This document shows positions 5,778-12,717 of a stretch of DNA of 12,717 nucleotides, one piece after another. A program made the translations under genes and the position numbers. How positions within the stretch are numbered: position 1 is the stretch's first letter; each line of letters begins with the position of its first letter. The notes under the pieces are model-generated. The model was not told where the DNA came from. It did no database searches and worked only from the letters and a program-made list of their open reading frames with translations. Source of the stretch: PWPR01 sp964497955 (GTDB lineage Bacteria > Bacillota > UBA994 > PWPR01); the NCBI GenBank assembly GCA_964497955.1, contig CAZCFQ010000053.1, positions 1 through 12,717 on the forward strand, in the 5' to 3' direction.

Positions 5778-8700
5778 AATAATATTTCTAGTGATTATTC
5801 CAGTGGCTCAACTGTTTTAAATCTTAGTGATTTAGAAGATATTGTTGATAAGACAGACTCTAATGGTGATGGGTTATCTGATCAAATGAAAAAAATATTA
5901 GGACTTAATATTAATGAAAAAGATACTAATTCAGATGGATTAACTGATTATTTTAAAGTCTATAACAGCTTAGATCCATTGAAGGCTGATACTAATAATG
6001 ACGGATTATCTGATTTTTTAGAGCTAACAGAAGGTAGAATAGATGAAATTGTAAATCAAGAACTAGTCATTAAAGATACTGATTCAGATGGCAGTCCAGA
6101 TGTTTTTGATGATGATAATGATGGAGATTCTTTAGTTGATGGTGTAGATATATCAGAATTCTCATATATCGATGATAAAGAAAGTCATTTAGTTAAAATT
6201 ATTACAACTGGAGAAGCTTCTTTTATAACTATTCAAATCCAACCCTCAGATTTAGATAATATCTATAAATATAATCAGAGAATGAGTTGGCCTGTAGATA
6301 ACTATGGTCAAATTAGAAATTTTGACGGATCAAAAGGTGATTTAAGTGTAAATCCATATCTTGAAGTTGTTATGGATGAGTATCCAAGTGAAAGGATTCA
6401 AGAACAATATGGATATATTTTTACAGGAGATTGTCTGCTAGTACCTCTTCAAGAAATTGAACAAGATGGGTCTTATCAAGCACTTCAAGCTACTATTTAC
6501 TTGCCACCTAACTCAGGAGAAGAGTTAGATACTGGTAAGTATGAAACAAAGTTAGATTTAAAACTGAGATGGTCTTTGTATGCCAATATTGACAATATAA
6601 ACAAGGATTGGGACTTATCTGGCTATATAAAATATCAGAATGAGAATATTGAGTTAAATGATATTAAATACGACTCTAAAAGAGAGTTTATTGGTTCTGC
6701 AATAAACTATCAAAATGACAATGATTATCCAGATTTGACTTTGTATTATTTTGATTATGATAACCATTTTGTTCCTAATAATAACCCGGATAAATATTTA
6801 AGTTGGGTAAACTATGTAACTTATTACGATTTAAGATATGATAGTGAAGACAATAGTTTTAATGCTTCAAATAAAAAAATTAATAAAACATATTTATCTA
6901 CCCCGTTACAGGATTTAAATAGATATGATGATCCTGATCTATTAGGAGTATCAAGAATTTTAAGCAACAGATTTGACGTAAAAGTTTATGATAACTCAAT
7001 AAATTTATTAAAGTACAATTGGAATACTGATGACAGCGTTTTAAAATTTGATGCTTTTAATTTTAAAGGAAGCTATCAAAATGTATTATCAGATAACTTA
7101 TCAATTAATAATAATGGTTTTTATTCAATAAAAGATAAATATACTGACGAACCTATAGAAAAACAGAGTTATCTGCGAGACTATAGCTTCTATTATGATG
7201 ATAAAGAAAATACAAGCTGGATTTTGTATGAGATATTTAATCCAAGCAGATCTAAAAATGAACTAATCTTAAGTGATTTCAGATCAAGATATGTCAATAT
7301 TTCAAATGAGTTAGATCCTGATACAGACTCTGAATCCCTTTATTATTATTTAAGAGACTTAGCAGGCGGGTTATCATTAGAAATGACAGATGTTAATAAA
7401 GATAATAAGTCAGACTTTTTAATTACCGATAGGACTGGCAAAATGTATGTAATATCAGATATATATAATCCTGACTCATATCAGCGAATACATGAGATAC
7501 CAATAAAAATGGAACTAGATAAAGCCTATCATTTAGATACACAATTTTTAGACTTTAATAAAAATGGTCAAAAAGATCTAATAGCAATAAAAGCTAATAG
7601 AGATGAAATCAATACTTCTACAAACTTAAACTTTGAATTACTCATTAAACACCAGATAGAAAAGTCTGGTGCGTTTATATCTAAAGAAAACCAACCTTTT
7701 AGAATAGTAGGAATGCAATTAGAAGAAAAGTTTGGCATTGAAACTACAATTGCTTATAGTAACAATATTTCGCAAATGTTAAATCTCTCTTCTATCATAA
7801 ATCATTTATATTTAAACTCTGATTCAAAAGCTTCGGATATTATGGATCAATACCAAACACAAGTACTTGATGAGACGAATAGTACTGTCGATCTTAATGT
7901 TAGAACTTTATTCAATGATCACTATTATGAAGCACTTTTGGATATTGGCGATATTTTAGACAATGAAATCCCAAAAACTAATGAAATAATTCCTATTCTT
8001 ATTACAACCTTGGAAAAAGACTCTTATTTAAACTTAAATGAGTTAAGTGAAGCATCAAAATTGAATAATATTAGGTTTGATATAACTAATCAATCCATGG
8101 TTGTTTCAAAACAAATGACCTTACAATTTTATAAAAACGGTCAATTATTGGATCAATATGACATTAATGAAATGGTAGAGAATAACTTAACTGAAGTAGC
8201 TGACTTTAATATTAACAAAGGAGAAGTAAAAGAAAAATTGGCACACTTTAATTTCGGTGTTTCAAGTATTGTAGAAGTAGGGGAATTGATAACAGCACCA
8301 CTAGATGATTATATTTATATTAATGCCTACACAGTAGCAACAATGCCAGACGCTTTATTTAGTAGTATAAATCAACTTTTTAATATTAAAGCACCTATTC
8401 AGACATATGAAAATGTTGGGTGGCGTTATCAATCTGCTTCTGCTAAATATCAGAACTATAAAAAAGTAAATACTGGCGCCAGTAGTTTAGGGCACATGGC
8501 AAACATAGCTTTAGCAATTCATACTGGTATTCTTTATGGTCAGAAAATGGCAGCTGTAGGAGGAACAACTTTTGGAGTAGTTACAGGAGTTTCTTATGGT
8601 ATGTTGATACTCGCTTCAACTTATTTAAATGCTTTGTTATTATCTATAGGACCAGTAGGTTGGGTTATTATGGGCATTTTAGTAGTGGATTCTATTGTAG

Positions 8701-11700
8701 CTTTTTTTATTGAAGACTATAACGGTATTGTAGGTGAAGCAATCACATTTGTAATGGAAATATTTTATGATGCAAAACAACATCCAGGTACTTATCTTCA
8801 CACATTTAAAAGAACTGACAATGAAGATAGTAATAGACAAGTTATAGATACAGAAGTATATGGTTATTCATTGGGTTCAGCTATTGAAAGATACGATGAG
8901 TTTATAACAAGGGTTAGAGCAGTAACTAAAGACACCCCTGCAAATAAAAGAGAACATTTAGAAGAAAGTTATGCAACTTTTGATATTAACTATGATTCAT
9001 CTAAGGTAGACATTGAGCATGAAAGAATAAAAAAACTTCAGGATGTCTATAAGTATAGTGGCTACTATAATCATAAAAGGATATACAATATATATAATAA
9101 ACTAGAGTTTAACTCGCCAGGGATAAATATTGAAGTAATTGATGAATCAAAACTATACCATAAATTAATTGAAAAAGTTAAAGAAACAAGATATGTGGTA
9201 TACACCACATATGATTATGAATGGGATATTGATTCAATAAAAAACTACAACTCTTCATTTTATGATGTTATTCCTAATGAGTTAGATATTTTCTTTGAAT
9301 CATTTAACTTTGTAACAGATGGTTCTAAAATATCAGCAAAAAAGAATGAGATTGCTAAAATTGATTCAGATGGTGATGGATTAGAGACCTATAATAATCA
9401 AGAAATCGATAAAGATGGTAATATATTAAGCTCTGACCCATATAATTACGATACAGATAATGATGGAATCTCAGATTATTTTGAACTTCAAATAGGATCT
9501 AACTTAGATAGCTCGGATACAGATAATGATGGCTTATCAGACCAAGAAGAGCTAAAGCTTGGAACTAATCCAAATAATTCGGATACAGATAATGATGGGA
9601 TTTCCGATTATATTGAAGTAAAAGTACCTAATAGTATTAATATTACTACTAGTAAAGGAAGTATAACAGCCAATGTTTATTCAGATCCATTAAAAGAAGA
9701 TACAGATGGAGATGGATTAAATGATCTGGAAGAAGTTAGTTTAGGGCTAAATCCATCATCTAAGTTTACTAATGGTCAAAGGTTATATGATGGCAACTAT
9801 TACGATCCTTCTTTAATCAAGAATTTGGATGATTGGGATATAGTTGAAGGAGAAGTAGTAAGGATAGACTTAAATGAACATATTACTGATTTAGATGGTG
9901 ATAAGTTACATCATTTTTCAAATATAGGAAGTATTGAAAATAATCAGTTTAGTTATACCTTTGATCCAGTTAATAATGGGAAGATAGTAGAAATTGAGAT
10001 AGAAAGTTATGATTTTAAAAATGGTGAATTAAAAAATTCATTTTTGGTTTATGATACATCAAATCCATTTATAAGAAGTACTAAAGCTGAGGTAGATAGT
10101 GAAATTATTGAAGGTGTTAGTGTAGAAAGGTTTGATGATAAGTTTAGCCAGAACCCAACATTTATTATAGAATTTGATCAAGTTGTAAATGTAGTTTCTC
10201 CCGCTAGTATTACTATAGAAGCTATTTCTAGAGAAGAATTAGATGTGGATGGTAACAACAATAAGCTAGCTAATGAAGTAGATATTGAAATGACAGACAA
10301 TAAAACTATATCAATTGTAAGAAGAGATGCTTTAATTAATGATGGTATTACTTATCATTTAAATATACCTAAAAGCTCTATAATAGACAACTCAAATAAT
10401 CATTTAGAAAAATCATATAATGTAAAATTTATTACTGAGGATAATATAGATCCTAAAATTATTAGCATAACAGAAGAGGTCAGATTAGATACACCTCTGA
10501 CAATAGATTTTAATGAAGAAATTAAAGTGATAAATCCAACAATTAAAATGATAGAAGAAAGTAGTAATCAACCAGTTCATTTAAAAGTTGAAAAGATTAG
10601 TGGAAGTTCTATAACAGTAGATATAGTAGGAAACATTTTAAACAGTAATGATACATACTATTTTTATGACAATAATTTAGTAACACCAGTTGACTACTCA
10701 TTAGATATTGCTGATGCTAATGGTAATAAATATCAAACACTTTTTGCTCAGTTAAATAATGAATTGAAAAGCTTTAACACAGGGGATATTTCTGGGCCAG
10801 AGATTCAAGCGTTGCCTTTGAGTGTGGAAAGAAGTAGTGGATTTACTGAAGATGGATATTACAAGCTAGATTATGATGAAGAGCATAATCAAATAACAGT
10901 TCCATTTAACAAAAACATCTATAAGGATGAAGCTTTTGAAAGCATTTTTGTCTCAATAGAGAATGCAATATATGCGTGGGATTTCTTTGGTAGAGATTTT
11001 GAGAGGAAAACAAGAGAAATTATAGCAGAGAATAATTTGTTATCAAGTGCAAAAATAGAAGGTAATAAATTAATAATAACTCTAGATTCAATAGATAAGC
11101 TAAAGGGTAGAAATTTAAGTGTATTTATACCTAAGAATGCACTAAGTTGTATTAATAATTTAAGCATATATGATTATTGGTCTGAAATAGAAGCAAAAGA
11201 CATTAATAACTATAAAACTGGATATATTGATAAGTATCTAAAAGTACTGGTACATAAATCAAGTGAAAATCCACCAGAAGTCATTTCTCTTGGAGCACTT
11301 AAAGATACTAGTATGTTTGGAATTATGGGCTCAATTTTCAGTTCTTTACTTGAACAAGTTAATATTCCTTCAAGTAATGTGATTGTTCCAGTATTTTCTC
11401 ATGATGTAGAAGTTTCAAATCAGGTAAATAATATAAGGCTATATAAGGAAGGAAATATTGAAGTACCTATAAAAGAAATAAAGATTAACAATATTAGACT
11501 TAAAGTTTTTGCCAATAGCGGAGTAACAATTGAGTTAGCTAGTCCTTTAGAAGAAGGAGCTAACTATCAGTTAGTATTGCCACAAGACTCATTTATTTCT
11601 GATCATATTAGCAATGAAGCTCAGACAATTGATTTTAGTGTTAAAGATTCAGGAGTTGGTTTAAGCGGAGTCAATAATATGGTAAAAGAAGATTTTAGTG

Positions 11701-12717
11701 GAATTTTCAGAAGTGATGAGAAGATTGTTGCAAGTACAAGGTTTGAAAAATATATTAATATGATTGGCGGAAAAATTGAATATCAGTGGTACAGATCAGT
11801 CAATCCTTCACAAGATACTCTAGAAGCTATTATTGGTGCAAATAGTATTGTTTACACTCCTAATTCAGAAGATGAGAACCAGTATTTATTCTTAGAATTA
11901 AATATAGAGTATCCAGGAATGTTTTCACACCTTAATGTTAGCCAGTTAGCTTCTGTTCTCTCGCCGCCAATTGGTCCAATTAATAGTGCATTTTTAGACA
12001 AAGCAGACTTAGATAATATAGGACTAATCTTTAATCAAGATAATTATCTAGATAATTTTGATAAAACAAAGAATAGATATGATATTACACTAGAACCACA
12101 TGTAGACCACTTAACAGTTGAGATAGATTATGATAAGAGTCAAAATAATAAAGTTTATGTTAATGGAGTTAATTATGAGTTGTTTAGTGAAGAAAATGAG
12201 AGTTTTAATATAAAACTATCACCAGGAGATAATTATATTATCATTAATTCTGTATCTGAAAACCAACTGATTAATCATGTATATACTTTCAAAGTGTTTA
12301 GAAAAGGTTTTAGTGAATTGAGTAGTTCTATTTCAAAACCTGAAGCTAATTATGTTGAGATACTAAATCCACTAGATGTTTTTGTGGGTAAGACTTTGAT
12401 TGGAGACTATCAATATTATGATTATTTAAATAGAGATGAAGGTGAATCAATCTATAAGTGGTATCGTCAAGATAATGAAGAAGGGGACAATTTAGAGCAA
12501 ATTACTACACCTAATGATAAAGAATATACATTAACTGAAGAAGATAGTGGAAAGCAAATCTATTTTGAAGTTATCCCAAAAACCAGTTCTGAAGTTACTG
12601 GAGAAGCTCGATCTTCTTGGTGGACAAAACCAATTATACAGACAAATGAAATAGATAGTAATTTAGAAAATATCAGTATCATTTATGATGGAGTAAATTT
12701 ACTTAATGATTTTAGAC
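5688..12717 (+). CDS. Giant secreted multidomain surface protein (DxDxDG loops, Ig-like and cadherin-like modules); C-terminus beyond window
   Basis: An open frame of at least 2,343 codons with no internal stop. Residues 1-28/30 are a signal peptide: K/R-rich start, core LFLVLVIFFNILP, cleavage near ITA-EA. Order after that: calcium-type DxDxDG loops (54-154); a beta-rich region with two FG-GAP-like loops (568-576, 622-630); a hydrophobic glycine-rich segment (937-1008); a second DxDxDG block (1226-1358); a cadherin-like domain (about 1380-1457); about four SbsA/Big_5-like Ig domains (about 1458-1985); 'WYR' Ig-like and cadherin-like beta-sandwich modules alternating to the end. The chain is acidic and Asn-rich, with only two cysteines seen. 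The likely role is a calcium-stiffened cell-surface adhesin or matrix protein; this is inferred from modules, not from a whole-protein match. No anchor (sortase motif, S-layer homology domain) is visible, but the C-terminus is missing. GTG 5688 is chosen by ribosome binding site spacing. It is preceded by 180 bp without a gene. Confidence 0.88.
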   Translation, partial: MKNSKRLISLFLVLVIFFNILPIDYITAEANNISSDYSSGSTVLNLSDLEDIVDKTDSNGDGLSDQMKKILGLNINEKDTNSDGLTDYFKVYNSLDPLKADTNNDGLSDFLELTEGRIDEIVNQELVIKDTDSDGSPDVFDDDNDGDSLVDGVDISEFSYIDDKESHLVKIITTGEASFITIQIQPSDLDNIYKYNQRMSWPVDNYGQIRNFDGSKGDLSVNPYLEVVMDEYPSERIQEQYGYIFTGDCLLVPLQEIEQDGSYQALQATIYLPPNSGEELDTGKYETKLDLKLRWSLYANIDNINKDWDLSGYIKYQNENIELNDIKYDSKREFIGSAINYQNDNDYPDLTLYYFDYDNHFVPNNNPDKYLSWVNYVTYYDLRYDSEDNSFNASNKKINKTYLSTPLQDLNRYDDPDLLGVSRILSNRFDVKVYDNSINLLKYNWNTDDSVLKFDAFNFKGSYQNVLSDNLSINNNGFYSIKDKYTDEPIEKQSYLRDYSFYYDDKENTSWILYEIFNPSRSKNELILSDFRSRYVNISNELDPDTDSESLYYYLRDLAGGLSLEMTDVNKDNKSDFLITDRTGKMYVISDIYNPDSYQRIHEIPIKMELDKAYHLDTQFLDFNKNGQKDLIAIKANRDEINTSTNLNFELLIKHQIEKSGAFISKENQPFRIVGMQLEEKFGIETTIAYSNNISQMLNLSSIINHLYLNSDSKASDIMDQYQTQVLDETNSTVDLNVRTLFNDHYYEALLDIGDILDNEIPKTNEIIPILITTLEKDSYLNLNELSEASKLNNIRFDITNQSMVVSKQMTLQFYKNGQLLDQYDINEMVENNLTEVADFNINKGEVKEKLAHFNFGVSSIVEVGELITAPLDDYIYINAYTVATMPDALFSSINQLFNIKAPIQTYENVGWRYQSASAKYQNYKKVNTGASSLGHMANIALAIHTGILYGQKMAAVGGTTFGVVTGVSYGMLILASTYLNALLLSIGPVGWVIMGILVVDSIVAFFIEDYNGIVGEAITFVMEIFYDAKQHPGTYLHTFKRTDNEDSNRQVIDTEVYGYSLGSAIERYDEFITRVRAVTKDTPANKREHLEESYATFDINYDSSKVDIEHERIKKLQDVYKYSGYYNHKRIYNIYNKLEFNSPGINIEVIDESKLYHKLIEKVKETRYVVYTTYDYEWDIDSIKNYNSSFYDVIPNELDIFFESFNFVTDGSKISAKKNEIAKIDSDGDGLETYNNQEIDKDGNILSSDPYNYDTDNDGISDYFELQIGSNLDSSDTDNDGLSDQEELKLGTNPNNSDTDNDGISDYIEVKVPNSINITTSKGSITANVYSDPLKEDTDGDGLNDLEEVSLGLNPSSKFTNGQRLYDGNYYDPSLIKNLDDWDIVEGEVVRIDLNEHITDLDGDKLHHFSNIGSIENNQFSYTFDPVNNGKIVEIEIESYDFKNGELKNSFLVYDTSNPFIRSTKAEVDSEIIEGVSVERFDDKFSQNPTFIIEFDQVVNVVSPASITIEAISREELDVDGNNNKLANEVDIEMTDNKTISIVRRDALINDGITYHLNIPKSSIIDNSNNHLEKSYNVKFITEDNIDPKIISITEEVRLDTPLTIDFNEEIKVINPTIKMIEESSNQPVHLKVEKISGSSITVDIVGNILNSNDTYYFYDNNLVTPVDYSLDIADANGNKYQTLFAQLNNELKSFNTGDISGPEIQALPLSVERSSGFTEDGYYKLDYDEEHNQITVPFNKNIYKDEAFESIFVSIENAIYAWDFFGRDFERKTREIIAENNLLSSAKIEGNKLIITLDSIDKLKGRNLSVFIPKNALSCINNLSIYDYWSEIEAKDINNYKTGYIDKYLKVLVHKSSENPPEVISLGALKDTSMFGIMGSIFSSLLEQVNIPSSNVIVPVFSHDVEVSNQVNNIRLYKEGNIEVPIKEIKINNIRLKVFANSGVTIELASPLEEGANYQLVLPQDSFISDHISNEAQTIDFSVKDSGVGLSGVNNMVKEDFSGIFRSDEKIVASTRFEKYINMIGGKIEYQWYRSVNPSQDTLEAIIGANSIVYTPNSEDENQYLFLELNIEYPGMFSHLNVSQLASVLSPPIGPINSAFLDKADLDNIGLIFNQDNYLDNFDKTKNRYDITLEPHVDHLTVEIDYDKSQNNKVYVNGVNYELFSEENESFNIKLSPGDNYIIINSVSENQLINHVYTFKVFRKGFSELSSSISKPEANYVEILNPLDVFVGKTLIGDYQYYDYLNRDEGESIYKWYRQDNEEGDNLEQITTPNDKEYTLTEEDSGKQIYFEVIPKTSSEVTGEARSSWWTKPIIQTNEIDSNLENISIIYDGVNLLNDFR
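5847..6149 (+). repeat. First calcium-binding (TSP3-like) DxDxDG block, five loops
   Basis: The loops read DSNGDGLSD, DTNSDGLTD, DTNNDGLSD, DTDSDGSPD and DDDNDGDSLVD. The first three start at 5856, 5922 and 5988, exactly 66 nt (22 codons) apart. The acidic 1-3-5 pattern with Gly at position 6 is the thrombospondin type-3/EF-like calcium loop found in many secreted bacterial proteins. The block directly follows the signal peptide, so it would lie at the exposed N-terminus. Confidence 0.85.
7374..7610 (+). other. FG-GAP/VCBS-like beta-propeller-type repeats
   Basis: Two units, TDVNKDNKSDFLITDRTGKMY (D568-D576) and LDFNKNGQKDLIAIKA (D622-D630), match the D-x-N-x-D-G-x-x-D-L pattern of FG-GAP repeats. 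Two repeats are too few for a whole propeller. Degenerate copies may lie in the flanking beta-rich sequence. Confidence 0.55.
8490..8713 (+). other. Internal hydrophobic, glycine-rich segment (two or three potential membrane helices)
   Basis: Residues 937-1008 contain long stretches without charge: MAAVGGTTFGVVTGVSYGML, ILASTYLNALLLSIGPVGW and VIMGILVVDSIVAFFI. The only charged or His positions are H945, K953 and D1001. The rest of this exported chain is acidic and polar. Helical hairpins like this occur in pore-forming and toxin-translocation proteins, but also in secreted proteins with a buried hydrophobic helix bundle. The function is not known here. Confidence 0.6.
9363..9761 (+). repeat. 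Second calcium-binding (TSP3-like) DxDxDG block with near-identical DNA repeats
   Basis: The loops are DSDGDGLET, DTDNDGISD, DTDNDGLSD, DTDNDGISD and DTDGDGLND, separated by helices such as QEELKLGTNPNNS. At DNA level GATACAGATAATGATGG is repeated exactly at 9450, 9516 and 9582, each 66 nt apart. TCGGATACAGATAATGATGG is exact at 9513 and 9579. The last unit (9699) is displaced by an extra 51 nt. The DNA identity suggests recent unit duplication or gene conversion. Confidence 0.88.
9825..10059 (+). other. Cadherin-like / tandem Ig domain
   Basis: Residues about 1380-1457: DIVEGEVVRIDLNEHITDLDGDKLHH, then SNIGSIENNQFSYTFDP, then IEIESYDFKNGELKNSFLV. The order 'EG..v.idl...i.D.DGD.l' followed by 'G.i....F.Y..' is that of bacterial cadherin-like (Cadherin_5/Big_9) modules, whose D-x-D-G-D site usually binds calcium. 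Confidence 0.6.
10059..11645 (+). other. About four SbsA/Big_5-type Ig-like modules
   Basis: Repeated openings of the 'P-x-I-x-S-x-T' type, each followed by a strand like 'I-x-F-x-x-x-V/I': NPFIRSTKAEV with FIIEFDQVV; DPKIISITEEV with LTIDFNEEI; GPEIQALPLSV with ITVPFNKNI; PPEVISLGAL with VIVPVFSHDV. Several units end with 'g..Y.l.iP' strands (ITYHLNIPKSSI, ANYQLVLPQDSF). This is the Big_5 pattern common in clostridial cell-surface proteins. Boundaries are approximate. Confidence 0.55.
11700..12717 (+). repeat. Alternating 'WYR' Ig-like and cadherin-like beta-sandwich modules, continuing off the window
   Basis: Unit A1 (about 11700-11965) has IEYQWYRS, IIGANSIVYTPNSEDENQYL. Unit B1 (about 11979-12309) has LDNIGLIFNQDNYLDNFD, NRYDITLEPHVDHLTVEI, NKVYVNGVNY and YTFKVFRK, the cadherin-like beta-sandwich (PF12733-type) pattern. 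Unit A2 (about 12339-12641) has IYKWYRQD and DKEYTLTEEDSGKQIYFEV. Unit B2 begins at about 12648 with LENISIIYDG and is cut by the right edge. This A-B-A-B order predicts a repeating stalk further downstream. Confidence 0.65.

Noticed and set aside
9450..9600. CRISPR-like regular spacing of short repeats
   Set aside because: The repeats are in frame, 66 nt apart, and encode DTDNDG calcium loops. The 'spacers' are also related to each other as protein.
10919..11167. 82-codon minus-strand frame
   Set aside because: Antisense to the Ig-like region of the giant protein. Its hydrophobic look comes from complementing Asp/Glu/Asn/Lys codons.

Overview
The window is AT-rich (roughly 30% G+C by eye) and reads like a low-GC Gram-positive anaerobe, most likely a clostridial or halanaerobial member of the Bacillota. 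The grounds are strong AGGAGG-type ribosome binding sites, AT-rich codon use, a cytoplasmic corrinoid/Fe-S protein of the reductive dehalogenase type, and a SigD-type promoter spaced as in Bacillus. The very acidic (Asp/Glu/Asn-rich) secreted protein would suit a saline habitat, but that is only a hint. No genus can be named from the sequence.

Layout. (1) 1-1412, minus strand: the N-terminal 470 codons of a methyl-accepting chemotaxis protein (dCache sensor plus a HAMP array), cut by the left edge. A good SigD/sigma-28 promoter lies at 1537-1563. (2) 1779-2360, plus: a small membrane-anchored NERD-like protein whose nuclease-type E-x-K motif appears changed, closed by a clear rho-independent terminator at 2393-2424. 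(3) 2569-4344, plus: an SLC13-type ion-coupled permease with two RCK_C/TrkA_C domains inserted between its membrane halves. (4) 4464-5507, plus: a stand-alone cytoplasmic reductive-dehalogenase-like protein with two 4Fe-4S motifs, preceded by two small DNA dyads. (5) 5688 to the right edge: one uninterrupted reading frame of at least 2,343 codons for a secreted multidomain surface protein. Its order is signal peptide, five calcium-binding DxDxDG loops, a beta-rich region with FG-GAP-like loops, an internal hydrophobic segment, five more DxDxDG loops, a cadherin-like domain, about four SbsA/Big_5-like Ig domains, then alternating 'WYR' Ig-like and cadherin-like beta-sandwich modules running off the window.

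The five genes look like separate transcription units (gaps of about 120-360 bp, one divergent pair), not one operon. No RNA genes, IS elements, CRISPR arrays or integration sites were seen. The item most likely to hide something new is the giant protein, because a glycine-rich membrane-inserting-type segment lies between two calcium-loop blocks in an otherwise adhesin-like chain. The orphan reductive-dehalogenase-like gene comes second.
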